A stretch of 62,873 nucleotides of DNA, from contig CASEOO010000046.1 of assembly GCA_949289565.1 (NCBI GenBank), forward strand, positions 1 through 62,873, read 5' to 3'. The first letter of the stretch is position 1. Every line of letters starts with the position of its first letter. This document shows, piece after piece, positions 36,580-46,232 of the stretch. The DNA is from an uncultured Bacteroidales bacterium (GTDB taxonomy: Bacteria; Bacteroidota; Bacteroidia; Bacteroidales; UBA932). The notes under the pieces are model-generated. The model saw only the letters and a list, made by a program, of their open reading frames with translations, searched no databases and was not told the origin of the DNA. The position numbers were made by a program, and so were the translations under genes.

Positions 36580-37950
36580 TTAACGGCCATTGATACCGAA
36601 TTTTCTTCTTTCAGTCTTTTTCTCCAGCCTGAACTCCACCGGGATGGTCATCGACACAGCCACTTTCTCGCCTCTAAGCCTCCCTGGACGCCATTTAGGA
36701 GATGCGCTGACGACTCTCAGAGCCTCGTTGTCCAGCAGCGGGTCCACACTTTTGGCGATAGTGACATCCCTGACTTTTCCGTCTTTATCTATGATGAAAT
36801 TCACCTGCACAGTGCCTTGGATGCCGTTCATCACAGCGTCCTCCGGATACCTGAGATACTGATAAACCCACTTCTCCATGAACTGCCGGGGATCCGGACT
36901 GTTCAGGAACATTGGCCTCTGGTCACAGTCATAATACGGAATCACATCTTCATGGCCTGATTTCTTTTCCGGGACAGGCTCATCCCTGAAAGTGATATCA
37001 CGGTCAGTGTTGGCAAGTTCCAGGATGAAATTGTAAATATACTCGAGCTCTCTCTCCATCATGCCATAATCGAGGATGGCTTCCGTGTCCCTCGGAGTAT
37101 TGTGCTCGGTATATCTGCCTGTAGTGAAATGCACTGCCGGAATCTCGCTGGCATAGAATGCCCTGTGGTCAGATGGATACTGTTCGTCAGACCTGAGTTC
37201 AGGATATATAGGATGCAGCTGGCCCGACAATGAGGCCAGCAGAGAATTCAAATCTGAATTCGATGCGGTATATGCATAGAAGCCCCCCTGCCCGGCGCCT
37301 ACCATGTCCAGGTTGACCATAGCATCGATGAGGCCCGCATCCTTGAATGACCTGTTCAGGAAATACCATGCACCGGCATATGTTTCAGAAGAAGCCCCAA
37401 ACCCTATGAAAATCACAGACCGGCGGAACAGAAGAGAATTTGTGGAAACCAGCCTGGCAAGCTCCAGCATCATGGCGACTCCTGAAGCATTTCCGTTCGC
37501 CCCGGTGTATATCTGGGTGACTTCCTTCCCGTCCACAGTCATCACGTTCGTGCCAAGATTGTCCATTCTGGCCCCGACTACGATATAATGATTGCTGAGA
37601 TTCCTGTCATATCCCTGAATAAAACCATATACGTTGCGCGAAGCCAGGGTGTCCCCAGGCTCACGCGCAATGCCGAAGACCTCCCCGTCCGCAGGAGTAA
37701 GCATATCTACGCCATAGTCCTTGAGAGTGCCATAGACATACTCTGCCACGGCTTTCTCACCCTCCGAGCCGGCTTTACGCCCCTCCAGCTGCGCGGCGGT
37801 GACAAACGAAACATGGCGTTTGAAAGATGCGACAGTCTCGCTGTCGTACAAATCTGAATATGCATCAGAAACATTCTGATACTGCGCATAAGATGAGACG
37901 CTGGCCAAGACTGCGGCCACGGCGGCTGTCAAACGATTCATGCTGAACAT
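36580..37950 (-). CDS. Degenerate M28-like exopeptidase fold fused to a TonB C-terminal domain
   Basis: A 456-residue exported protein (signal peptide 1-22). Residues about 40-315 follow the M28 aminopeptidase pattern, but five of six active-site positions are changed: GAHxD reads GARMD (R128), GxNDNxSG reads GANGNASG (G153), the EE pair reads SS (187-188 in FGASSETYAG) and the late His of HTPxDT reads N284; only D215 in NLDMVG remains. Residues about 355-442 form a TonB C-terminal domain (YPEDAVMNGIQGTVQVNFII, PKWRPGRLRGEKVAVSMTIP). So it is probably a non-catalytic periplasmic binding protein that may contact TonB-dependent receptors. It lies 6 bp after the SPOR gene, likely the same operon. 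Confidence 0.8.
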   Translation of the reverse strand: MFSMNRLTAAVAAVLASVSSYAQYQNVSDAYSDLYDSETVASFKRHVSFVTAAQLEGRKAGSEGEKAVAEYVYGTLKDYGVDMLTPADGEVFGIAREPGDTLASRNVYGFIQGYDRNLSNHYIVVGARMDNLGTNVMTVDGKEVTQIYTGANGNASGVAMMLELARLVSTNSLLFRRSVIFIGFGASSETYAGAWYFLNRSFKDAGLIDAMVNLDMVGAGQGGFYAYTASNSDLNSLLASLSGQLHPIYPELRSDEQYPSDHRAFYASEIPAVHFTTGRYTEHNTPRDTEAILDYGMMERELEYIYNFILELANTDRDITFRDEPVPEKKSGHEDVIPYYDCDQRPMFLNSPDPRQFMEKWVYQYLRYPEDAVMNGIQGTVQVNFIIDKDGKVRDVTIAKSVDPLLDNEALRVVSASPKWRPGRLRGEKVAVSMTIPVEFRLEKKTERRKFGINGR

Positions 37951-37956
37951 AATGTT

Positions 37957-38493
37957 TTACTCATTGACCAAAATCCAGACATCATCAGGACAGAATGGCT
38001 CCGCTTTCACTGTCTTCAATGCACGGAAAGCCTCACGGAGACTGTCCGAAGGAGATACTGCTATGGAATTGAAGCCGTTACGGAAATTAATCAATATCGG
38101 ATGGTAGCCATTGGCGCTGACTTCAGAGAACAAGGATTCGGCATTGTGGCGGCTCCGGAAAGAGCCGACTACAATATAATATCTGGAGTCGAGCCTGGTG
38201 GTGAAAAGCCCTCCCATTTCAGATGGATTCAATATCGTGCCTTGAATCTGGGACAGAGAGTCCATGATGGCAAGAGAGTCTTCCATTTCTGCTTGCAGCC
38301 TGGCGAGAGAATCCACCCTGTGCCGTCTCACAGCTTCTTCTGCCTTGAGTTTTTCTATACGCATCAGCTCCACCTCCTCTGCCGTAGGCCTGCCTGCAAG
38401 GGAGCGGAACATGTCGCAGCCGGCAAGCGGCAGCAGCATAGATACAGCTGAGATGATGACTGCTGTCCTGAACGTATTGGTCTTCATTATCAA
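37957..38493 (-). CDS. SPOR-domain lipoprotein
   Basis: A 178-residue lipoprotein. The signal ends in LPLAGC, followed by a charged helical stretch (about 38-85, EEVELMRIEKLKAEEAVRRH) and a SPOR domain (about 100-175; RYYIVVGSFRSRHNAESLFSE, NSIAVSPSDSLREAFRAL), which binds denuded septal peptidoglycan. The start may be the third codon (38487). The next gene downstream encodes the M28-like/TonB fusion. Confidence 0.85.
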   Translation of the reverse strand: MIMKTNTFRTAVIISAVSMLLPLAGCDMFRSLAGRPTAEEVELMRIEKLKAEEAVRRHRVDSLARLQAEMEDSLAIMDSLSQIQGTILNPSEMGGLFTTRLDSRYYIVVGSFRSRHNAESLFSEVSANGYHPILINFRNGFNSIAVSPSDSLREAFRALKTVKAEPFCPDDVWILVNE

Positions 38494-38513
38494 TTAATAT
38501 TAGCGTATTCTTG

Positions 38514-38544
38514 CAAATTTAACCATTTATTGCTCCTGCTCAAA
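38514..38544 (-). promoter_or_regulatory. Promoter of the SPOR/M28-like operon
   Basis: TTTG (38541-38544) and TAAATTTG (38514-38521) on the minus strand with a 19-bp spacer, a full consensus match. Confidence 0.75.
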
Positions 38545-38555
38545 ATAAAAGTGAT

Positions 38556-38563
38556 TATATTTG
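38556..38563 (+). promoter_or_regulatory. -7 box of DUF389-capA-phoH
   Basis: TATATTTG on the plus strand; TTG at 38530-38532 is 23 bp upstream, slightly far for a -33 box. It overlaps the TTG codon that would open a longer DUF389 frame, so the ATG at 38591 is the start. Confidence 0.5.
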
Positions 38564-38590
38564 GCTGACAAACAGCCATATTTAAAAAAA

Positions 38591-39964
38591 ATGTCTTTCT
38601 GGAAAAATTTGAAAAACCAGGCAGGCTCCATAGCCAGCCTGGCGGACCACATAGATACAGCGGCCGCTGAGGCGAATATCAGGAACAGCATTTACTTCAG
38701 GGGTCCCAACGTATGGATTCTCGTCTTTTCCATCGTGATAGCATCTGTGGGGCTGAATGTGAACTCCATACCCGTAATCATAGGCGCGATGCTTATTTCT
38801 CCGCTGCTGGGGCCTATTTTCGGAATTGGACTGGGACTGGGCATCAACGATACCGGGCTTTTGAAATCTTCCCTGAAAAATATCCTGGTGATGATGGTGA
38901 TAAGCCTCGTGGCATCGTTGCTGTACTTTCTGATCACACCTCTGAACCTTTCAAATCCTACTGAACTGCTTGCCAGGACCAATCCCACGATATATGATGT
39001 GCTCATCGCCCTTTTCGGAGGATTTGCAGGGATATTCGAGCTAAGCAGAAAAGAGAAAGGCACAGTTTTCTCCGGGGTGGCGATAGCCACTGCCCTCATG
39101 CCTCCGCTCTGCACAGCAGGCTTCGGACTGGCAAACGGAAATCTGATGTACTTCATAGGTGCGCTGTACCTGTTCACGATAAACTGCATATTCATCATTC
39201 TGGCTACGTACCTGACGGTCAAGTACATGAAGTTCGAGCAACATGAGTACAAAGACGAGAAGTCAGGCAAACGTGCCAGACGGCTTATAACCATAGTCAC
39301 AGTGATAGTGATAGTGCCGAGCATCTGGTCCGCCATCGTAATGATCCGCGAGAATACATTCAACGAGACTGTGGCTGAATTCATCAACACAAACAAGAAC
39401 CTGTACTCAGGATACATAATGGACTACAAAACAGAGCACAGGAACGGCTCCAAGGTGGAGGTTTATTTCACGGGCGAACCGCTGTCCGCGTCTGAAAAAA
39501 ACAATTTCCTGGAATCGGCGAAAGAGTTCGGGCTGAAACCGGAACAGGTGATCATAAAGGAGCATGCACTGGGAGAGGGCACCAATGATGGCGAGATACT
39601 GAAAGGCATTTACGAGAGGACTGACAGCGAGATCACGCGCAGAGAAGCTGAAATCAAGAAACTGGAAGATGAACTGAAAATGCTGCATTCCAGCGAAATA
39701 CCATTTGAACAAATCACCAGGGAAGCCGTAAATCAATATCCGTCAATAGTTTCACTGTTCGTGGCACGGGGAGCAGAGGTCACGTCAGGCAATTTCTCCA
39801 GACATGACGGTCTGCTGGCCGTGGTCAAGACTTCCGAACCGCTCGATGAAGAGCAGAACGCCAGGCTGACAAACTGGCTGAAAATCCGGCTGAACATAGA
39901 GAATGTAACCCTGTACGAGATACACGTCAAGCCTCAGGCAAAATCATCAGATGAGAAAAAGTAG
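38591..39964 (+). CDS. DUF389-family membrane protein
   Basis: A 457-residue inner-membrane protein. The DUF389 region (about 20-215) holds six membrane segments with the conserved VNSIPVIIGAMLISPLLGPI and GxxGxxElSRKEKGTVFSGVAIATALMPPL split over two helices. A soluble, partly coiled part follows (about 225-455; EITRREAEIKKLEDELKML). Function of the family is unknown. The start at 38591 is chosen because the promoter box overlaps the in-frame TTG upstream. The last 14 bp overlap the capA start. Confidence 0.85.
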   Translation: MSFWKNLKNQAGSIASLADHIDTAAAEANIRNSIYFRGPNVWILVFSIVIASVGLNVNSIPVIIGAMLISPLLGPIFGIGLGLGINDTGLLKSSLKNILVMMVISLVASLLYFLITPLNLSNPTELLARTNPTIYDVLIALFGGFAGIFELSRKEKGTVFSGVAIATALMPPLCTAGFGLANGNLMYFIGALYLFTINCIFIILATYLTVKYMKFEQHEYKDEKSGKRARRLITIVTVIVIVPSIWSAIVMIRENTFNETVAEFINTNKNLYSGYIMDYKTEHRNGSKVEVYFTGEPLSASEKNNFLESAKEFGLKPEQVIIKEHALGEGTNDGEILKGIYERTDSEITRREAEIKKLEDELKMLHSSEIPFEQITREAVNQYPSIVSLFVARGAEVTSGNFSRHDGLLAVVKTSEPLDEEQNARLTNWLKIRLNIENVTLYEIHVKPQAKSSDEKK

Positions 39965-41111
39965 CTTCATCATAGCCCTGGCCATCCTCCCGGCCCTGCT
40001 CCACAGCCTGAATGCCGCGGGACAGGTCGATGACAGGACGCTCCTGCGGACAGCCATGGAATCCTGCCCCGCACACAGGCGCTTCGACACGCTCACCATA
40101 TCTTTCATTGGAGATGTGATGCTGCATCAGGCACAGATAGAAAACACACGCAGAGAGGATGGAAGCTTCGACTTTTCAGAGTATTTTTCAGACATCAGGG
40201 ATGACCTCCGCCATGCCGACCTCGCCATAGCGAACATGGAGTTCACTCTGGCCGGAGCTCCATACACGGGATATCCGTTATTCAGCGCACCAGATTCATT
40301 CGCGGAATACATTGCAGACTGCGGAGTGGATGTATTTCTGACGGCCAACAACCATATCCTGGACAAAGGCGAGAAAGGGCTGCGCAGAACCCTTGCCACG
40401 TACAGAAAACTCGAGAACAAGTCCGGAACGAGAATGGCGGGAAGCGCTGAAAACGCCGATTCAGCCAGCATGAACTACCCATTGATGATAAATGTTGACG
40501 GGCTGAGAGTCGCCATCATCAACTTCACCTACGGCACAAACACATCGTTCGGAAAGAGATGGCCTGGCACCATGCTCGCTGACCGCCAAGAAATCGCTGG
40601 CGCAATAGACAAAGCCAGAAGAATGGGAGCCGGCCTGACCATAGCATTGCCCCACTGGGGCAATGAGTACAAGCCATTCCATTCCCATGAGCAGGAAGAA
40701 CTGGCGCAATGGCTCGCGGCCAATGGTGTCGACCTGATAGTGGGCACGCATCCACATGTTGTGCAAGACACACAGATGCTGCAGGGGCAGGACGCAGAAG
40801 GAAAACCGAAGACTGTGCCTGTGATCTATTCTTTAGGAAACGCCATATCAAATATGAGCGCAAAAAACACACAGATAGGACTGCTGGCAGAGATAAAAAT
40901 AGCCAGGGACTGCTGGGGAGAGGTCTCCGGCGTCAGGCCCGGGTATGTTTTTCTCTGGTCGTCATTGCCGGGACGGCTCAGAGACAGCCATTGCACCATC
41001 AAGGTAAAAGACTATCTGGGACGTGAAACATATTGGCGTCAGCCGTATGAATATAAAAAAATGGTGGATACTTATCTGAACATCAAAAATTTGACTGGGA
41101 TAGAAGATTAA
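39951..41111 (+). CDS. CapA-family (PGA_cap) metallophosphatase-like secreted protein
   Basis: A 386-residue protein with a signal peptide (1-24) and a CapA domain (about 45-345): ISFIGDVMLHQ at the start, ANMEFTLAG, FLTANNHILDKGEKGLRRTL, LPHWGNEYKPFHSHEQEELA and GVDLIVGTHPHVVQ, the set of Asp/Asn/His residues that forms the calcineurin-like site. In Bacillus, CapA acts in poly-gamma-glutamate capsule export; in Bacteroidetes the role is unproven and no capB/capC is nearby. It overlaps the DUF389 gene by 14 bp and is followed by phoH after 30 bp. Confidence 0.88.
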   Translation: MRKSSFIIALAILPALLHSLNAAGQVDDRTLLRTAMESCPAHRRFDTLTISFIGDVMLHQAQIENTRREDGSFDFSEYFSDIRDDLRHADLAIANMEFTLAGAPYTGYPLFSAPDSFAEYIADCGVDVFLTANNHILDKGEKGLRRTLATYRKLENKSGTRMAGSAENADSASMNYPLMINVDGLRVAIINFTYGTNTSFGKRWPGTMLADRQEIAGAIDKARRMGAGLTIALPHWGNEYKPFHSHEQEELAQWLAANGVDLIVGTHPHVVQDTQMLQGQDAEGKPKTVPVIYSLGNAISNMSAKNTQIGLLAEIKIARDCWGEVSGVRPGYVFLWSSLPGRLRDSHCTIKVKDYLGRETYWRQPYEYKKMVDTYLNIKNLTGIED

Positions 41112-41141
41112 CTTGAATGCAATGATTTTCGAAGAGACGGA

Positions 41142-42083
41142 ATGAAAAAAACTGTAAAACTGGAGAATATCGACCCCGTGGAAATATACGGGGCGGGGAA
41201 CAGAGTTCTGGAAGCGCTCTGCGGATGGTTTCCTCAGCTGAGAGTGGCGGCGAGAGGTGATGAAATCATGCTGGATGGTTCTGAAAACGACTGCACCCGC
41301 TTTGAGGAAAAAATAAGCCAGCTGGTGGAAAGAAGGCTGCACAAGCGGAATCTGACACCATACGATGTAGAAGACTTGTTCGACGGTAAAAAAATGCCGG
41401 AAAGATTCATGCCTTTAGGTGATTCTGTGATAGTGCATGGACTGGACGGCAAGGCAATAAGGGCCAGGAACAAGACCCAGGAAGAGATGGTCAAGGCGTA
41501 TTTTGAAAATGACCTGATTTTCGCTGTCGGGCCCGCCGGCACAGGGAAGACATACATAGCCATCGCTCTGGCTGTCAGGGCCCTGAAGCGCAGAGAAATC
41601 AAACGGATTGTGCTCACGCGTCCTGCCGTAGAGGCCGGAGAGAGGCTGGGATTCCTGCCCGGGGACATGAAAGACAAGCTGGATCCATATCTGCAGCCAC
41701 TGTATGATGCCCTCCGGGATATGATTCCGGGCAAAAGACTGGATGACTTCATGGAAGAAGGCATAGTGCAGATAGCCCCTCTGGCATATATGAGAGGAAG
41801 AACCCTGGATAAAGCATGCGTGATACTTGATGAAGCGCAGAACACAAACCTGGGACAGCTGAAAATGTTTCTGACCAGAATGGGCTGCGATGCGAAGTTC
41901 ATCGTCACAGGAGATGCCAGCCAGGTAGACCTGCCGGACAAGAAGGAGTCGGGACTGATGCGAGGCATAAACCTGGTGAAAGATATCAAGGGAGTCAGCT
42001 GCATTTTCTTCAAGACTGAAGACATAGTCCGGCATCCGCTGGTGAGCAAAATTGTAAAAGCGTTCGAGAGCATAGAAAAATAA
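41142..42083 (+). CDS. phoH: PhoH-like ATPase
   Basis: A 313-residue cytoplasmic P-loop protein of the PhoH family. Walker A GPAGTGKTYIA, the family motif LTRPAVEAGERLGFLPGDMK, Walker B VILDEAQNTN and sensor-like FIVTGDASQVDLP are all present; an N-terminal KH-like part (about 1-105) precedes them. PhoH proteins are linked to RNA metabolism, but the activity is not fixed. Third gene of the plus-strand set, ending at palindromic repeat copy B. Confidence 0.93.
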   Translation: MKKTVKLENIDPVEIYGAGNRVLEALCGWFPQLRVAARGDEIMLDGSENDCTRFEEKISQLVERRLHKRNLTPYDVEDLFDGKKMPERFMPLGDSVIVHGLDGKAIRARNKTQEEMVKAYFENDLIFAVGPAGTGKTYIAIALAVRALKRREIKRIVLTRPAVEAGERLGFLPGDMKDKLDPYLQPLYDALRDMIPGKRLDDFMEEGIVQIAPLAYMRGRTLDKACVILDEAQNTNLGQLKMFLTRMGCDAKFIVTGDASQVDLPDKKESGLMRGINLVKDIKGVSCIFFKTEDIVRHPLVSKIVKAFESIEK

Positions 42084-42087
42084 AAAA

Positions 42088-42136
42088 TTGAGGGTGGCCC
42101 GAATCGGATCACCCTCAAATGTCTTTCTTCGAAAGA
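42088..42136 (+). repeat. Structured palindromic repeat, copy B (hairpins I and II only)
   Basis: TTGAGGGTGGCC pairs with GGATCACCCTCAA, followed by GTCTTTC-TTC-GAAAGAG. It matches the first third of copy A, lacks the C-rich tail and lies between convergent phoH and TPR genes, 2 bp from the TPR stop, where it likely ends transcription from both sides. Confidence 0.75.
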
Positions 42137-42138
42137 GA

Positions 42139-43452
42139 CTAAAGACCGTTCTCTACGATGGAAGAATACTTCTGATAGCCTTCCATATATTTAGGGTCCT
42201 GGTCACGGAACCTGTAATAGATATTCTTCAGGTACTCAGCTATGCTGACCTTTATCTCGTTGTCTTTCGAAATGGTGAAAGCCTTCTCAAATGGGTCGAG
42301 CGCATTTTTCAGAGCTGTCTCGAACTCAACAATGATTGCCTCATACTTGGCATTGTCGAATTCAGTGGAAGCTTTCTCCTGAAGTTCAAGAGCCTCGTTG
42401 TAGTACATGATACCCAGACCGATGAGACCGAATTCGTAGTCAGGATTGATCTCGTTTGACTTCAGATATGCGGCCCTGGCCTCTTCCTTGTGGCCGAGTT
42501 TATTGTGGATGTCACCCTCTACATAGTAAAGCGACGCATTGTTCGGCTCATTCTTCTTGGCCACGTCCAGAAGTGCAAAAAGTTCATCCGGCTGCTCGCC
42601 GCTTTCGATATAGTAGTTAATCAAGCCGATAATGATGCTCTGGTTGGAAGGATACTTCGAGAAGCCTTCCTCGAGCACAGCCTTTGATTTTTCTTTCTCG
42701 TCAAGCTTTGAGTAGATGTCGCCGAGCTTCGCATAGACTTCGCCGTCTTCAGCATATCCAAGCTCTGCACACTTGAGGAAGAAAGACTCAGCTTTTTCCA
42801 TATTTCCTGCCAGCAATGCTGTAAATCCTGCATTGTAGATAGTCATGGTGTCGATGACAGGATTCGGAGCCTCTGCATTGGCATTTACGGAATTCTCAAA
42901 ATTCTCAGCGGCGCCTTTATAGTCTCCGAACATGTAGTCATTCATGCCCAGCTCCATATATTTGGCGGCGATATTCTTGATGCCAGCATCGATATCTTTC
43001 GTCTTGCTGCCTTTGACATCCACTTTCTGGGCCTCTTTATATGCATTGAGAGCCTGGTTCAATGCATCATCATAAACAGGCTTGGTCACCTCGATGATAG
43101 CGAGCTGCTGATTTGCATTGAAGTAGTAATTCATGGTAGCGTATGACTCCTTGCTGTAGCTTTCGCCTGCCAGGGTGACGTTCTGGGTAGAGCTCGGTTT
43201 CTCACCGCCCATCAGGAAAGTAAGCTCCTGCTTGTTGGCGCCTATCCATCCATTGCCCATAGGTGCGGTATAGGCATCCATGTATGCTCCGGCAAGCTTC
43301 AGCCATGTGGCAGGCTTGACGGCCTTTTTCGGATTCTCAGTGGCGGCAGCGGCAGATTCAACAGCTTTCTTGGCATCTGCAGGTGTCTTCACCTGTGCAT
43401 CAGCTATCTGGACAGTCAACAGGACAGCCAATGCTATAAAAATTCGTTTCAT
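42139..43452 (-). CDS. Exported TPR-repeat protein downstream of gyrA
   Basis: A 437-residue protein with a signal peptide (1-20, ending ADAQ). From about residue 150 it shows tetratricopeptide repeats: AAKYMELGMNDYMFGDYKGAAENFENSV, YNAGFTALLAGNMEKAESFFLKCAELG, YAKLGDIYSKLDEKEKSKAVLEEG (each shown here in pieces of a 34-residue unit), and NASLYYVEGDIHNKLGHKEEA. No enzyme motif. It follows gyrA after 39 bp and is probably co-transcribed; the partner is unknown. Confidence 0.85.
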   Translation of the reverse strand: MKRIFIALAVLLTVQIADAQVKTPADAKKAVESAAAATENPKKAVKPATWLKLAGAYMDAYTAPMGNGWIGANKQELTFLMGGEKPSSTQNVTLAGESYSKESYATMNYYFNANQQLAIIEVTKPVYDDALNQALNAYKEAQKVDVKGSKTKDIDAGIKNIAAKYMELGMNDYMFGDYKGAAENFENSVNANAEAPNPVIDTMTIYNAGFTALLAGNMEKAESFFLKCAELGYAEDGEVYAKLGDIYSKLDEKEKSKAVLEEGFSKYPSNQSIIIGLINYYIESGEQPDELFALLDVAKKNEPNNASLYYVEGDIHNKLGHKEEARAAYLKSNEINPDYEFGLIGLGIMYYNEALELQEKASTEFDNAKYEAIIVEFETALKNALDPFEKAFTISKDNEIKVSIAEYLKNIYYRFRDQDPKYMEGYQKYSSIVENGL

Positions 43453-43491
43453 AACTGATTTTTATTTAAAGTTTTGTTATTTAAATCCTTG

Positions 43492-46068
43492 TCATTCATT
43501 TTGCGGAGCAAGGTCAGCACCCTGAGCGGCATCTTGAGGAGAAGCTTCCTGAGCCTGGTCAGCATCGGAAGCCGGAGAATCCTCGTCATTTCTGCTGACA
43601 GCGGAAACGGCTGCGATGGCATCGCCTTCCTTGATATTTATCAGGCGCACGCCCTGAGTGGCCCTTCCTGCCACCCTGATATCGGAACCATGCATCCTTA
43701 TAGTCAAGCCGGACCTGTTAATTATCATCAGGTCATTGTCGTCAGTGACATCTTTGATGGCCACCAGCTTTCCAGTCTTGTCAGTGATGTTCAGAGTCTT
43801 GACTCCTTTGCTCCCCCTGTGGGTCAGCCTGTATTCCTCGTAGTCGGAGCGTTTTCCGTAGCCGTTTTCACTGACTACAAGTATAGTATGTCTGGATGCA
43901 TCTTCTGCCTCAGGATCATGGCAGATCATGCCGACGACTTCATCGTCATCACTGATATTGATGCCTTTCACTCCGGAAGCTGTCCTGCCGAGCGGCCTGG
44001 CATCAGTCTCGTCGAAACGTGCGCAGTTTCCATTCTTGCCCGCCAGGAATATCTGGCAACGTCCGTTCGTCATCGATGCCTCCAGAAGTTCATCTCCGTC
44101 CCTGACTGTGATGGCATTCACACCATTGGCCCTAGGCCGCGAATAAGCCTCGAGAAGAGTCTTCTTGATGATGCCCTTCTTCGTGACAAGAACGATGAAA
44201 TTGTTGTTTACATAGTCCTCGTCTTTCAGGTTCCGGACATTGATGAAGGCCTTCACGGTATCGTCAGGCTCAATGTTTATGACATTCTGGATAGCACGTC
44301 CTTTCGATGTTTTCGTTCCCTCTGGAATCTCATAGACTTTCAGCCAGAAACAGCGTCCGTTCTTCGTGAAAAGAAGCATGGTGCTGTGCATGTTGGCTAC
44401 ATAAATGTACTCTATGAAGTCTTCGTCTCTGGTCGCGCTGCCCTTCATTCCGACACCGCCCCTGTTCTGGGTCTTGTATTCTGCCAATGGAGTTCTCTTG
44501 ATATAGCCCAGATGAGATATAGTGATGACTACATCCTCGTCTGGATAGAAATCCTCCGGATTGAACTCTTCGGCAGACATGGCAATCTCAGTCCTGCGAG
44601 GGTCGCCATATTTCTGCTTGAGCTCCATAAGCTCGTCCTTGATGACGCCCATCTGCTTGTCGTAGCTGGCAAGTATCTCTTCGCAGTAATGGATGAACTT
44701 CATCAGTTCGTCATATTCTGACTGGAGCTTCTCACGTTCGAGTCCTGTAAGCTGCCTGAGCCTCATCTCCACAATGGCTGTGGCCTGGGCCTCTGTGAAC
44801 GCGAACCTCTCTGTAAGTTCTGATTTCGCCTGGTCCACGCTGCGCGACGCCCTGATGATGTTTATGATCTCGTCTATCACATCCAGAGCTTTCAGCAGGC
44901 CTTCAAGGATGTGGGCGCGCTTCTTTGCCTTCTCCAAGTCGAATTTCGTTCTGCGCACCACGACATCATGCCTGTGGCGGACGAAGTACTTGATGATGTC
45001 CTTCAAGCTCAGAGTCCTCGGACGGCCGTTTACCAGAGCGACGTTGTTCACTGAAAAGCTGGACTGCAGCGGAGTATACTTGAACAGGGTGTTCAGCACC
45101 ACGTTCGAGTTCGCGCCTATCTTCAGCTTGATGACGATACGCATTCCTTTTCTGGTGGTCTCATCGTTCACATAGACGATTCCGTCCACTTTCTTGCTCT
45201 CCACCAGCTCCACGATCTTCTCGATGAGCTCCCTCTTGTTCACCATGTAAGGAATCTCCGTCACGACTATGGTTTCCCTGCCGGATTCGCTCACTTCTAT
45301 TTCAGTCCTGGACCTGATGACTATCCTGCCACGCCCGGTCTCGAAAGCATCGCGTATGCCCTGATGCCCCTGGATAATGCCTCCTGTAGGGAAATCCGGA
45401 CCTTTAATATAATGAAGAAGCTCGTCTGTAGTGATGTCTGGATTGTCAATATATGCACATATCGCATCGCATGCCTCTGAAAGATTGTGCGGGGCCATAT
45501 TGGTCGCCATGCCGACCGCAATTCCGGATGATCCGTTCAGCAGCAGCAGAGGGGCTTTGGTAGGGAGCACAGTCGGCTCCTGAAGAGTGTCGTCGAAGTT
45601 GTTCTGGAAATCCACTGTGTCCTTGTCGATATCAGCCATCACCTCTTCTGAAAGTTTCTCCAGCTTGGCTTCAGTATAACGCATGGCCGCAGGCGAGTCG
45701 CCGTCCATGGAACCGAAGTTTCCCTGGCCGAAAACCAGAGGATATCTCATGCTCCATGACTGGGCCATCCTGACCATGGCATCATAAACACTGCTGTCAC
45801 CATGAGGGTGATATTTACCGAGGACTTCTCCGACTATCCTGGCCGACTTCTTCGTCTGCCCCGAATAGCTCAAGCCGAGCCCCGTCATGCCGTAAAGCAC
45901 TCTCCTGTGAACCGGCTTCATGCCGTCCCTGACATCCGGCAACGCCCTGGAAACAATGACAGACATAGAATAGTCTATGTACGAACTGCGCATCTGCCTG
46001 TCAATGTTGACCGTCTCAATCCTTCCAGCCGTGGTCTCCGGATCTATCTGATTTGTTTCATTCTCCAT
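43492..46068 (-). CDS. gyrA: DNA gyrase subunit A
   Basis: An 858-residue subunit that cuts and rejoins DNA during negative supercoiling. N-terminal breakage-reunion domain with [18 protein letters not shown], catalytic Y131 in [10 protein letters not shown], and the quinolone region HGDSSVYD, where S92 and D96 correspond to E. coli S83 and D87 and are in the susceptible state. Six C-terminal propeller blades follow, including the GyrA box variant [13 protein letters not shown]. The last 28 residues are acidic and Ala-rich. A -7 box is upstream at 46151-46158. Confidence 0.97.
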   Translation of the reverse strand: MENETNQIDPETTAGRIETVNIDRQMRSSYIDYSMSVIVSRALPDVRDGMKPVHRRVLYGMTGLGLSYSGQTKKSARIVGEVLGKYHPHGDSSVYDAMVRMAQSWSMRYPLVFGQGNFGSMDGDSPAAMRYTEAKLEKLSEEVMADIDKDTVDFQNNFDDTLQEPTVLPTKAPLLLLNGSSGIAVGMATNMAPHNLSEACDAICAYIDNPDITTDELLHYIKGPDFPTGGIIQGHQGIRDAFETGRGRIVIRSRTEIEVSESGRETIVVTEIPYMVNKRELIEKIVELVESKKVDGIVYVNDETTRKGMRIVIKLKIGANSNVVLNTLFKYTPLQSSFSVNNVALVNGRPRTLSLKDIIKYFVRHRHDVVVRRTKFDLEKAKKRAHILEGLLKALDVIDEIINIIRASRSVDQAKSELTERFAFTEAQATAIVEMRLRQLTGLEREKLQSEYDELMKFIHYCEEILASYDKQMGVIKDELMELKQKYGDPRRTEIAMSAEEFNPEDFYPDEDVVITISHLGYIKRTPLAEYKTQNRGGVGMKGSATRDEDFIEYIYVANMHSTMLLFTKNGRCFWLKVYEIPEGTKTSKGRAIQNVINIEPDDTVKAFINVRNLKDEDYVNNNFIVLVTKKGIIKKTLLEAYSRPRANGVNAITVRDGDELLEASMTNGRCQIFLAGKNGNCARFDETDARPLGRTASGVKGINISDDDEVVGMICHDPEAEDASRHTILVVSENGYGKRSDYEEYRLTHRGSKGVKTLNITDKTGKLVAIKDVTDDNDLMIINRSGLTIRMHGSDIRVAGRATQGVRLINIKEGDAIAAVSAVSRNDEDSPASDADQAQEASPQDAAQGADLAPQNE

Positions 46069-46150
46069 AAAATCTCTCCTGAATTTTATATCTGTCCAGT
46101 GCCGGTTCCGGCAATGTCTGACTTCCCACGCCCAGCACAGACATATTCGG

Positions 46151-46158
46151 CAAATATA
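46151..46158 (-). promoter_or_regulatory. -7 box of gyrA
   Basis: TATATTTG on the minus strand, about 83 bp before the gyrA ATG; no clear -33 box. Confidence 0.45.
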
Positions 46159-46202
46159 GCAAAAAATTCAGCACACATAAACGAAATTAGACAGGTTCTT
46201 TG

Positions 46203-46210
46203 TAATTTTG
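46203..46210 (+). promoter_or_regulatory. -7 box of the clpC-type gene
   Basis: TAATTTTG on the plus strand. It ends 1 bp before the first in-frame ATG (46212), so transcription would begin within that codon's neighbourhood and the ATG at 46233 is the likely start. Confidence 0.45.
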
Positions 46211-46232
46211 CATGAAATTCGTTCAAGAAGAT

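Noticed and set aside
38561..38590. TTG start ten codons upstream for the DUF389 gene
   Set aside because: The TTG is part of the TATATTTG promoter box, and the ATG at 38591 has an A-rich leader.
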